This document shows positions 14,097 through 21,386 of a stretch of DNA of 37,702 nt, in pieces. The notes below the pieces were generated by a model. The model saw only the letters and a program-made list of their open reading frames with translations. It was not told the DNA's origin and made no database searches. Where the stretch lies: NCBI RefSeq assembly GCF_913054395.1, contig NZ_CAJXIP010000022.1:1-37702 (forward strand), read 5' to 3'. Position 1 is the stretch's first letter; each line of letters opens with the position of its first letter. This DNA is from an uncultured Roseovarius sp. (GTDB lineage Bacteria; Pseudomonadota; Alphaproteobacteria; Rhodobacterales; Rhodobacteraceae). Made by a program: the position numbers and the translations under genes.

Positions 14097-15271
14097 CAGG
14101 CGGTCTCCTTTACTGGCCCGGTGGCGGTTCCGGTCTTGAGCATCCGGAACAGAACGGCAATAGGGAAAACAAGGGCAAAGAGCGCAGCGCCGAAAAGGAT
14201 GGTGCTGTCAGGCGCCCCGGTTCGGTCGAGGAGCCAGCCGGCGACCGGCGGGCTTGCCGTCATGATGGCATAATAGACGGTGAAGAACACCCCCATGCCA
14301 AAAGCCCGTCGTTCGGGTGCGACAGCCTGACCCGCCAGCGCCATGATGACGCCGGCAGGTGCCATTCCCACGAGGCCGAAAAGCAGGCTTGCCGCCAGCC
14401 CGGCGCCGTGCAGGCTCAGCAGCATCAGGGCCAGAACCGCGCCTGTCATGCAGACGGCGAGGATCGTCTCACGCCGCCCGAACCGGTCGGCGATCTGTCC
14501 GCAGGCGGCACCCGACAGGATCATCAGCCAGCTGCCGACACTGATCACAGAGGCCGCTGCCAGCGTGCCCATTCCCTGCGCCGCAAGCATGCCTGGGCCG
14601 AAGCTTAGGTAGACGACATAGCCCGCGTTGAACACGCCCCACGCGGCGCCGGCCAGGACGATCAGCCCCCATTCCCTTGGCAAAAGTCCCTTGATCCGGT
14701 TTTTGATGCGAGCGGGGAGGTCATGCGGTGGACGGTAAAGGGTCAGGACGGCAATGGCCGACACCGCGCACCAAGCCGACGCGACGGCAAAGGGCGCGCG
14801 CCAGCCATGGACCTCGGCCAGCCAGGTGTGCCCGACCTGTCCCATGGCAATTCCAAAGGGCCAGCTCATCACCAGGATGCTCATCGCCGTGGCGATCTCG
14901 TGCCCCTCGAACCAGTCCGCCACCATCTTGGTGAAATAGAGCGTGGCGAACAGGAACCCGGCCCCGGAAACGACACGTCCAAACCCGATGCCCGCGGGAT
15001 CGGACGCCATCGCGGACTGCGCACCGCCGAGCGCCAGCGCGCAAAGCCCAAACCCGGCAAGAACGCGATCCGAAGCGAACCGACCAGAAAATCCCGCAGG
15101 CAGGGCCAGAAAAAGACCCGGCGCCATGAACAGACCGATCATGAGACCGATCTGCGCATTGTCCAGGCCGAACGCATCCGTCAGGTTTCCGCCGACCGCG
15201 CCCATGGTCTGGAACTGAAACCCCAAGCCGACGCGGGCGGCGAACAGCAGCGCCAAGATGCGCCAGCGCAT
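14096..15271 (-). CDS. MFS transporter
   Basis: This roughly 391-residue protein has about 12 hydrophobic segments in two sets of six around a central loop (PPHDLPARIKNRIKGLLPRE), the layout of the major facilitator superfamily. The A-like motif GRFASDR follows helix 2 in the first half, and ADRFGRRETIL is the matching motif in the second. It is broadly like the CynX/NimT or oxalate/formate groups, but the substrate cannot be told. The start may be ATG 15271 or the GTG just before it (15274), which overlaps the stop of the SnoaL-like gene; translational coupling is likely either way. It lies between a SnoaL-like gene and a broken DUF1185 gene, so a role in taking up a small organic substrate for catabolism is an inference only. 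Confidence 0.88.
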   Translation of the reverse strand: MRWRILALLFAARVGLGFQFQTMGAVGGNLTDAFGLDNAQIGLMIGLFMAPGLFLALPAGFSGRFASDRVLAGFGLCALALGGAQSAMASDPAGIGFGRVVSGAGFLFATLYFTKMVADWFEGHEIATAMSILVMSWPFGIAMGQVGHTWLAEVHGWRAPFAVASAWCAVSAIAVLTLYRPPHDLPARIKNRIKGLLPREWGLIVLAGAAWGVFNAGYVVYLSFGPGMLAAQGMGTLAAASVISVGSWLMILSGAACGQIADRFGRRETILAVCMTGAVLALMLLSLHGAGLAASLLFGLVGMAPAGVIMALAGQAVAPERRAFGMGVFFTVYYAIMTASPPVAGWLLDRTGAPDSTILFGAALFALVFPIAVLFRMLKTGTATGPVKETA

Positions 15272-15684
15272 CACGCCCAGCCCAGTTGACGCAGCGCCTG
15301 CGCGTCGTTCCAGATCTTGGTCATGTGCGCGATGCGGTCTCCGTCAAACCGCATGACATAGGCATAGTCCGAGGCGACAGGCTTGCCCGTCGGCGCGCCC
15401 GGTCCACCCGCACCGGTCTGGGTGCCGTGGAACACAGCCGAGGCGACCACCGTGCGGCGATCCGCATCCAAGGCAAAGGCGGTCAGGTCATAGCGCCCGT
15501 CCGGGATCGGACCCAAGAGGCCCTTCATCCATTCGGTGTAGCCTTCGAGAGTGGTCGTCTCGGCAAGCGCTTCGGCCTGGCAGGCAAAGCTTGCCCCCGC
15601 GTGGCAAAAGCCTTTGCAGGCCTCCCAGCCGCCGCCGGTTTCGCAGGCTTCGAAAAAGGTCCGTGCTGTCTGTTCAACCGTCAT
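15271..15684 (-). CDS. SnoaL/NTF2-like fold protein
   Basis: The 137-residue protein has the length and pattern of SnoaL-like NTF2-fold proteins: an N-terminal helix (VEQTARTFFEACE), a cone-shaped sheet with the central phrase LEGYTEWMKGLLGPIPDGRYD, and a last strand pair (ASDYAYVMRFDGDRIAHMTKIWND) where D and H may line the pocket. Such proteins include polyketide cyclases, ketosteroid isomerases and many of unknown function, so a reaction cannot be assigned. GGGAG lies about 9 nt before ATG 15684. Its stop overlaps the MFS start, making an operon of snoaL, MFS and DUF1185. It is transcribed divergently from the LuxR-GAF regulator, which probably controls it. Confidence 0.8.
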   Translation of the reverse strand: MTVEQTARTFFEACETGGGWEACKGFCHAGASFACQAEALAETTTLEGYTEWMKGLLGPIPDGRYDLTAFALDADRRTVVASAVFHGTQTGAGGPGAPTGKPVASDYAYVMRFDGDRIAHMTKIWNDAQALRQLGWA

Positions 15685-15751
15685 TGATCCGTCTCCCTAT
15701 TGATGATGGGATCAGGATGCGCCCATCCTCGGGCATGGCATATCGGTCAGC

Positions 15752-15794
15752 TGCTGTATTCTGCGCCCCGATGGTGCAGTATTCTGCTACAGCA
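15752..15794. promoter_or_regulatory. Repeated operator-like motif between divergent snoaL and luxR genes
   Basis: Two 12-bp direct repeats differing at one base, GCTGTATTCTGC (15753-15764) and GCAGTATTCTGC (15776-15787), start 23 bp apart, about two helical turns. The second is a dyad (GCAG/CTGC). An outer inverted repeat, TGCTGTA (15752-15758) and TACAGCA (15788-15794), frames both. The arrangement suits a dimeric LuxR/NarL-type regulator acting on this divergent promoter region. Confidence 0.5.
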
Positions 15795-15866
15795 TTTGAA
15801 GGATTGATTCAGAACTCCCGCTCCCGCAGGATCGGGAGAAGCCCTTCAGATGGATGTGCCAAGCCC

Positions 15867-16679
15867 GTGTCGCCCGACGAAACTCTCAGCCCCCGCGAGA
15901 TCGAGATCGCCACCGCCTATGCGCAGGGGGATACCTATCAGGCCATTTCGGCGCGGCTGGGCATTGCCCCCTCGACCGTGCGCACCCATCTCGCGACGAT
16001 CTACCGCAAGCTCGAAGTGTCTTCCAAGCTGGACCTGCATGCCCGGCTGGGCGGTGCTCTGCCGACATCGGAGATGCAAACGGACCACGCGGCCGTCATC
16101 TCGGAACTGGCTCTGAGCCTCGAGGAATCGCTACGTCGCGAGCAGGCGCTCGCCGAGGTGCTGCGCATCATCAGCCGGTCGCGCGGCAACGTCGACGCCG
16201 TGATGTCGTCGATCCTCGGTTTTGCACTCGACCTATGCGAGGCGGAGTTCGGTATTCTCTTTGAGCATAGTGGGCAAGGGCGATACGCGGCCAGCCACAC
16301 ACGGGGCATCCCTGAGCCGTTCAGGGACTGGCTCGACACGCAGGGCATCTTCACGGCCGGCCCACGCACCGGTCTCGGCCGGCTGGCGGCAAGCCATGCG
16401 GTCGTGAACATCTATGACGTTCGGGCCGAGGAAATATTCCAGACCGACGATCCGCTGCGTTATGCGACCGCCATGCTCGGTGGCGCTCGATCCTTCGTCG
16501 CCATCCCGATGATGTCGAGCGATAGCCTGGTCGGCGCCTTCACGATTTACCGGCAGTCGGTCCGGCCCTTCGGTGCGCAGGCCACCACGCTCGCGCAGAC
16601 CTTTGCCGACCAAAGTGTCATCGCGCTCGACAACGCACGGATGATCGGTGCCTTGCGGCAAGAACCACCCCCAGCATGA
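15867..16679 (+). CDS. LuxR-type HTH plus GAF domain regulator
   Basis: The roughly 270-residue protein begins with a LuxR/GerE-type helix-turn-helix (about 5-62: LSPREIEIATAYAQGDTY, then APSTVRTHLATIYRKL), followed by a linker helix and a GAF domain (about 110-260) of the kind that binds small ligands. The HTH is N-terminal, whereas most LuxR-family proteins carry it at the C-terminus. I chose GTG 15867 because the sequence before it has no domain character, overlaps the operator-like repeats, and because the next gene starts at the same distance from its HTH. ATG 15735 and ATG 15771 are in-frame alternatives, and none has a strong ribosome site. The stop overlaps the next gene (ATGA). It probably senses a small molecule and controls the divergent snoaL operon. 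Confidence 0.78.
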   Translation: MSPDETLSPREIEIATAYAQGDTYQAISARLGIAPSTVRTHLATIYRKLEVSSKLDLHARLGGALPTSEMQTDHAAVISELALSLEESLRREQALAEVLRIISRSRGNVDAVMSSILGFALDLCEAEFGILFEHSGQGRYAASHTRGIPEPFRDWLDTQGIFTAGPRTGLGRLAASHAVVNIYDVRAEEIFQTDDPLRYATAMLGGARSFVAIPMMSSDSLVGAFTIYRQSVRPFGAQATTLAQTFADQSVIALDNARMIGALRQEPPPA

Positions 16680-18112
16680 ACGTCACCGGTGATCCTCTGA
16701 GCCCTCGTGAACGACAGATCGCAGAGGCCTTCGCGGGTGGCGAGACCTATCAGCAGATCGCCGACCGCCTTAACCTCGCCCCCTCGACCGTACGCACCCA
16801 TCTTGCCACGATCTACCGGAAACTCGGGGTCTCCACGAAGCTCGACTTGCGGGCGCAGATCGAGGCATCAACGCCCGCTGATCCATCTTCAGACCTGCCG
16901 CCCCGCCCCGACAAGCCCTCGATCGCCGTGCTCGCCTTCGCGAACATGTCGGACGATCCCGGTCAGGAGTACTTCTCGGATGCGATCACCGCCGACATCA
17001 TCACCGCCCTGTCCCGGTCGCCCTGGCTATTCATCATCGCCCGCAACACGACCTTCACCTATAAGGGCGAAAACGTCGATGTCCGGCGCGTCGCGGCCGA
17101 GCTTGGCGTCCGCTTCGTTCTGGAGGGCAGCGTCCGCCGTGCAGGCGAGCGGGTGAGGGTTACCGCACAATTGATTGACGGGCTGACCGGCGGGCATGTC
17201 TGGTCGGAGCGCTACGATGGCCGCATCGAGGACGTGTTCGACCTGCAAGACGAGATCACCCGGCAGGTTGTTGCCTCGATCCAGACCATCGTACATCTCA
17301 GCACCGTCGAGGCACCTGTCGAGCGTCTGAACCGCCCGAACCTGACCGTATGGGAGTTGACCATGCGGTCTTGGCACCTGCTATATGATTTCACGCCGGA
17401 GGCCTATGCCTCGGCCAAGACCCTGCTCGAACGCGCCCTGGCACTCGACCCTGAAAGCGCCGAGGCGAACATGGTACTGTCGCTGATCAACCATCACATC
17501 GCCATTCTGGGTTTCGTCGAGGACCCGGGCCCTGCCATGGAAGCGGCCTACGCCCTTGGCCGCCGCGCCACGCGGCTCGACGACCGCAACGAGTATGCGC
17601 ATTGGGCGCTTGGGATCAGTTGCTGGGGGTTGCACCGTCTCGATGAAGGGATCGCGGCCCTTGAACGTGCGGTTGATCTCAACCCCAACTGTTCGCTCGC
17701 GTATGGCAGCCTCGGCACCGCTCTCGCCATCGCCGGCCGGGTAGAAGACGCCATCGCGAACCAAGAAATCGCGATCCGGATGAACCCTCGTGACCCCAGT
17801 ATCTTCTTTCGCTTCTCGGGTTTGGCGTTGGCCCATTACACCGCCAGCAACTTCGACACGGCGATCCTCTGGGCTGAACGCGCAATCCATCGCATGCCAC
17901 GCTGGTATCTCGCGCATTTCCTGCTGGCGGCAAGTCACGTTGCCCTCGGGCGATCAGAACCGGCGCGCGACGCCGTCGAGGCCTGCCATGCGGCGCTGCC
18001 ATGCATCTCGGTCGCGGATGCCGAACGGATGCCGCTGCGGGACCCAGCGAAGATGCAGGAATTTCGAGACCGGCTTTGTGCTGCGGGATTTGCTGCGGAG
18101 CCGCAGACCTGA
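16676..18112 (+). CDS. LuxR-type HTH, TolB/FlgO-like and TPR protein
   Basis: The 478-residue protein has an N-terminal LuxR-type HTH (about 8-66) almost the same as that of the preceding gene (APSTVRTHLATIYRKL is identical in both). A block (about 78-195: PSIAVLAFANMSDDPGQEYF, then VRFVLEGSVRRAGERVRVTA and DVFDLQDEITRQV) matches the region seen in many adenylate-cyclase-like and FlgO/TolB-like proteins. TPR-like helical repeats follow (about 215-440, for example LDEGIAALERAVDLNPNC). No cyclase catalytic domain is present. No signal peptide or membrane segment is seen, so it is probably cytoplasmic. It starts inside the stop of the LuxR-GAF gene, so the two are co-translated. A DNA-binding role is inferred from the HTH; the effector is unknown. 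Confidence 0.8.
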   Translation: MNVTGDPLSPRERQIAEAFAGGETYQQIADRLNLAPSTVRTHLATIYRKLGVSTKLDLRAQIEASTPADPSSDLPPRPDKPSIAVLAFANMSDDPGQEYFSDAITADIITALSRSPWLFIIARNTTFTYKGENVDVRRVAAELGVRFVLEGSVRRAGERVRVTAQLIDGLTGGHVWSERYDGRIEDVFDLQDEITRQVVASIQTIVHLSTVEAPVERLNRPNLTVWELTMRSWHLLYDFTPEAYASAKTLLERALALDPESAEANMVLSLINHHIAILGFVEDPGPAMEAAYALGRRATRLDDRNEYAHWALGISCWGLHRLDEGIAALERAVDLNPNCSLAYGSLGTALAIAGRVEDAIANQEIAIRMNPRDPSIFFRFSGLALAHYTASNFDTAILWAERAIHRMPRWYLAHFLLAASHVALGRSEPARDAVEACHAALPCISVADAERMPLRDPAKMQEFRDRLCAAGFAAEPQT

Positions 18113-18655
18113 CATTCGAATGACGTGCAGCGAAGGTCCGTTGAGGTGCCCTAGATTTGTAGACGCTTTGCCCCGAAACATTAGCCCAAGTCCACCGCCA
18201 TCGTGGCATTTCCCGACTCGCGGACCGAGCGGACGAAAGCCGCACAGAGTGGCCGTCCTGATCTCGACCTAGTACGGACACTTGATATATGTGTCCCCCT
18301 TCTTGTCCCTCAAACAGTAAGGGATTGTGGAGATCTCAACAAGTCCAGTTGGGACGCGTGATCGTACGATATATCTGATATTGATATACTTTTGGGGCTT
18401 TCTGAGAATGCATGGGATTACACCACGGCTGCCTGTCTCACCGCCATTACCATTGAAAATGTTAGCTTAACACGGCTTTTCGGCATCCCATCCGCCCAAG
18501 GTACACCCCATCTTCTGGACAGCATCCGGCGTAATTCAAGCTGGTCTTTGCACTTGCTGGGAATACCGCCTCCTCCAACCGCCTTGTGGAGAGAGTGTGC
18601 TCTTCGCTCTTGGGTCCGAGATCAGGACCCTAATTAACCAATCGCGGCTCTGGCG
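18113..18655. other. Unassigned DNA between the regulator pair and the nor operon
   Basis: No convincing gene is seen; the longest frame (18392-18637) has no ribosome site and no recognisable sequence. Visible features are a palindrome CATTCGAATG just after the TPR gene, and an inverted repeat GGACAC (18276-18281)/GTGTCC (18291-18296) around TTGATATAT. The middle is more AT-rich than the flanks. It may hold the remains of a mobile element, but no transposase fragment could be read. Confidence 0.4.
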
Positions 18656-18669
18656 TTGACTTTGGTCAA
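18656..18669 (+). promoter_or_regulatory. NNR/DNR box upstream of norC (TTGAC-N4-GTCAA)
   Basis: TTGACTTTGGTCAA is a perfect palindrome of the Crp/Fnr type, with the TTGAC half-site usual for denitrification regulators. Its centre lies 70.5 nt before the norC ATG. A class II start 41.5 nt from the centre would be near 18704, with CAGAGT in the -10 place. Expected to bring NO-dependent activation of the nor operon. Confidence 0.8.
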
Positions 18670-18732
18670 GGATCACCGCGCCAGCGGCCCGCAGAGTAAG
18701 CGCATTCGCATCAAGGCGCAAAGGAGACCGCA

Positions 18733-19185
18733 ATGCGCGAAGTCATGACCAAGAGCATGGCCCGGAATATTTTTTATGGCGGGTCATTGTTCTTCATCAT
18801 CATCTTCCTGGGACTGTCGCTACATTCGCACCGCTATATCGTCACCACTTCAACGAACGCTGAAACGCTGACCGAAAGCGTCGCGCATGGCAAACGTCTC
18901 TGGGAGAAACATGCCTGTATCAACTGTCATACGATCATGGGCGAAGGGGCCTATTTTGCGCCTGAACTGGCCAATGTGACAACCCGCTGGGGCGTGGCAG
19001 ACGACCCGGATGGCGCATTCGAGATGCTCGACGGCTGGATGAAAGCACAGCCAAGCGGCGTTGAGGGCCGTCGGCAGATGCCGCGCTTTGATCTGGACGC
19101 CGAGGAAACCCGTGCGCTTGCCGATTTCCTGCGGTGGGTCGATTCCATCGACGCACAGGACTGGCCCCCGAACGATGCGGGCTGA
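18733..19185 (+). CDS. norC: Nitric oxide reductase subunit C, membrane-anchored cytochrome c
   Basis: The 150-residue protein passes electrons from periplasmic carriers to NorB. It has one N-terminal membrane anchor (about 12-31, FYGGSLFFIIIFLGLSL) and a periplasmic cytochrome c domain with heme motif CINCH (about 62-66) in the NorC-typical phrase ACINCHTIMGEGAYFAPELA; the methionine in RRQMPRF is the likely sixth ligand. Length is normal. AGGAG lies 6 nt before ATG 18733. It is first in norCBQDEF, 15 nt before norB, behind an NNR/DNR box. Confidence 0.97.
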   Translation: MREVMTKSMARNIFYGGSLFFIIIFLGLSLHSHRYIVTTSTNAETLTESVAHGKRLWEKHACINCHTIMGEGAYFAPELANVTTRWGVADDPDGAFEMLDGWMKAQPSGVEGRRQMPRFDLDAEETRALADFLRWVDSIDAQDWPPNDAG

Positions 19186-19200
19186 GAAAGGACCATTCCA

Positions 19201-20565
19201 ATGAAATACCAATCCCAAAAAATCGCGATGGCCTACTTTGGCGTCGCAATGGCGCTCTTTCTGGTTCAGATCCTGGGCGGGCTGCTTGCAGGGCTGATTT
19301 ATGTCGTGCCCAATACCCTGTCGGAACTGCTGCCGTTCAACATCGTGCGCATGCTGCACACCAACTCTTTGATCGTCTGGCTGCTTCTGGGCTTTTTCGG
19401 GGCCGCCTATTTCCTGATTCCCGAGGAGGCCGAGCGCGAAATCCACTCTCCCAAGATCGCCTACCTGCAACTGATCATCCTTGTTGTCGGCACCCTGGGC
19501 GTGGTGCTGACCTATGTGTTCAACCTGTTTGAGGGCAGCTGGCTTTTGGGCAAGGAGGGGCGCGAGTTTCTCGAACAACCCAAATGGGTCAAGGCCGGGA
19601 TCGTCGTGGCCGCTTTGCTGTTTCTCTACAATGTCACCATGACGGTGCTTAAGGGGCGCAAGACCGCGATCACCAATATCCTGTTGCTGGGGCTCTGGGG
19701 GCTGGCGCTTTTGTTCCTGTTTGCCTTTTACAACCCGGAGAACCTGTCGCTCGACAAGCAGTACTGGTGGTATGTCGTGCACCTCTGGGTCGAAGGCGTC
19801 TGGGAACTTATCATGGCCTCTATCCTGGCCTACCTGATGCTCAAGCTGACCGGGGTTGACCGTGAAGTGGTGGAAAAATGGCTTTATGTCATTGTCGCCG
19901 CCGCCTTGTTCTCGGGTATCCTGGGCACTGGCCACCACTATTACTGGATCGGCTCGCCGGGCTATTGGCAGTGGATCGGGTCGATCTTTTCCAGTCTCGA
20001 GATCGTACCCTTCTTCGCGATGATGGCCTTTGCCTTTGTCATGGTCTGGAAGGGGCGCCGCGATCACCCCAACAAGGCCGCGCTTTTGTGGTCACTGGGC
20101 TGTGCCACGCTGGCGTTCTTCGGGGCCGGGGTCTGGGGCTTTTTGCACACACTGCACGGCGTCAACTATTACACCCACGGCACCCAGATCACCGCAGCAC
20201 ATGGGCACCTGGCATTTTATGGCGCCTATGTCTGTCTGAACTTGGCGATCTTTACTTATGCGATGCCGATCCTGCGGAATCGCGATCCCTATAACCAGGT
20301 TCTAAACATGGCCTCGTTCTGGTTGATGTCGGGGGGCATGGTGTTCATGACCTTCACACTGACATTCGCCGGCACCGTTCAGACTCACATGCAACGCGTG
20401 ATCGGGGATTATTACATGGATGTTCAGGATCAGATCGCCATCTTCTACTGGATGCGCCTTGGCTCTGGCGTGGTGGTTTTCCTTGGCGTGCTCCTCTTCC
20501 TTTATGCGCTGCTCATGCCGCGCAAAGAGGTGATCTCGACTGATGCCACGGTTGCAGCGGAGTGA
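19201..20565 (+). CDS. norB: Nitric oxide reductase subunit B, catalytic
   Basis: The 454-residue integral membrane protein is the catalytic subunit of cytochrome c-dependent NO reductase, reducing two NO to N2O at a heme b3/non-heme iron centre. About 12 hydrophobic helices are seen. Expected ligands of the heme-copper oxidase superfamily are present: His in RMLHTNSL for heme b, the pair in GTGHHYYWIG and an upstream His in VVHLWVEGVWEL (with its Glu) for the non-heme iron, and the later histidines in YYTHGTQITAAHGHLAFYGA. There is no N-terminal quinol-oxidising extension, so this is cNor, in line with norC beside it. The stop overlaps the region of the norQ ribosome site. Confidence 0.97.
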   Translation: MKYQSQKIAMAYFGVAMALFLVQILGGLLAGLIYVVPNTLSELLPFNIVRMLHTNSLIVWLLLGFFGAAYFLIPEEAEREIHSPKIAYLQLIILVVGTLGVVLTYVFNLFEGSWLLGKEGREFLEQPKWVKAGIVVAALLFLYNVTMTVLKGRKTAITNILLLGLWGLALLFLFAFYNPENLSLDKQYWWYVVHLWVEGVWELIMASILAYLMLKLTGVDREVVEKWLYVIVAAALFSGILGTGHHYYWIGSPGYWQWIGSIFSSLEIVPFFAMMAFAFVMVWKGRRDHPNKAALLWSLGCATLAFFGAGVWGFLHTLHGVNYYTHGTQITAAHGHLAFYGAYVCLNLAIFTYAMPILRNRDPYNQVLNMASFWLMSGGMVFMTFTLTFAGTVQTHMQRVIGDYYMDVQDQIAIFYWMRLGSGVVVFLGVLLFLYALLMPRKEVISTDATVAAE

Positions 20566-20570
20566 AGCCG

Positions 20571-21383
20571 ATGGATGGATCCATGACCCGAAACCGGAAC
20601 GGGGCGGCAGACGCCCCGTTCTATCTCGCCCAGGGCGATGAATGCGCGCTGTTCCAGGCGGCCTTTGACAACGCCCTGCCCGTCCTTCTCAAGGGGCCGA
20701 CCGGCTGTGGCAAGACCCGCTTTGTGGCCCATATGGCCGCAAGGCTTGGGCGTCCGCTCTATACGGTTGCCTGTCATGATGACCTCTCGGCGGCTGATCT
20801 TATCGGGCGCTACCTGCTCAAGGGGGGCGAAACCGTCTGGGTGGACGGCCCCCTGACCCGCGCGGTGCGCGAGGGGGCGATCTGTTATCTCGACGAGGTG
20901 GTCGAGGCGCGCAAGGACGTCACCGTGGTGCTGCACCCGCTGACCGATGACCGGCGCATCCTTCCTATCGACCGCACCGGAGAAGAGCTTGAGGCGGCAC
21001 CCGGTTTCATGCTCGTTGCCTCATATAATCCGGGCTATCAGAATATTCTTAAAACCCTCAAACCCTCGACCCGGCAGCGATTTGTCGCGATGGAGTTCGA
21101 CTTTCCGGCGCCCGACCTCGAAATCGAGGTCGTCGCACAGGAAAGCGGTCTCTTGCCGGATCGTGTTGCCCCTCTGGTGCGCCTTGCCGGCAAGCTGCGC
21201 GCGCTGAAAGGGCAGGACCTTGAAGAAGGGGTTTCCACCCGTCTTGTCATTTATGCCGCAACTCTCATCGCTCAGGGCATGCCGATTGATCACGCCATAG
21301 AGGCGACGATGATCGAACCGCTTACCGATGATGCGGATGTGAAACGCGGGCTCCTCGATCTGGTCACGGCTGTCTTTGGGTGA
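20571..21383 (+). CDS. norQ: AAA+ ATPase NorQ, NO reductase activation (MoxR class)
   Basis: This roughly 270-residue MoxR-type ATPase works with NorD to make NorCB active, most likely by helping insert the non-heme iron. Walker A is GPTGCGKTRF (about 44-53), Walker B region AICYLDEVVEA, sensor 1 LVASYNPGYQ and an arginine-rich segment KPSTRQRFV. The start was taken as ATG 20571, with GGAG at 20559-20562 8 nt away; the earlier GTG 20562 overlaps the norB stop and is also possible. It is followed after 3 nt by norD. Confidence 0.95.
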   Translation: MDGSMTRNRNGAADAPFYLAQGDECALFQAAFDNALPVLLKGPTGCGKTRFVAHMAARLGRPLYTVACHDDLSAADLIGRYLLKGGETVWVDGPLTRAVREGAICYLDEVVEARKDVTVVLHPLTDDRRILPIDRTGEELEAAPGFMLVASYNPGYQNILKTLKPSTRQRFVAMEFDFPAPDLEIEVVAQESGLLPDRVAPLVRLAGKLRALKGQDLEEGVSTRLVIYAATLIAQGMPIDHAIEATMIEPLTDDADVKRGLLDLVTAVFG

Positions 21384-21386
21384 GGC

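Noticed and set aside
18850-20067. Long antisense frame over norC and norB (405 codons)
   Set aside because: Shadow of GC-rich coding DNA, rich in H, Q and D with no domain pattern; the sense strand encodes unmistakable norC/norB.
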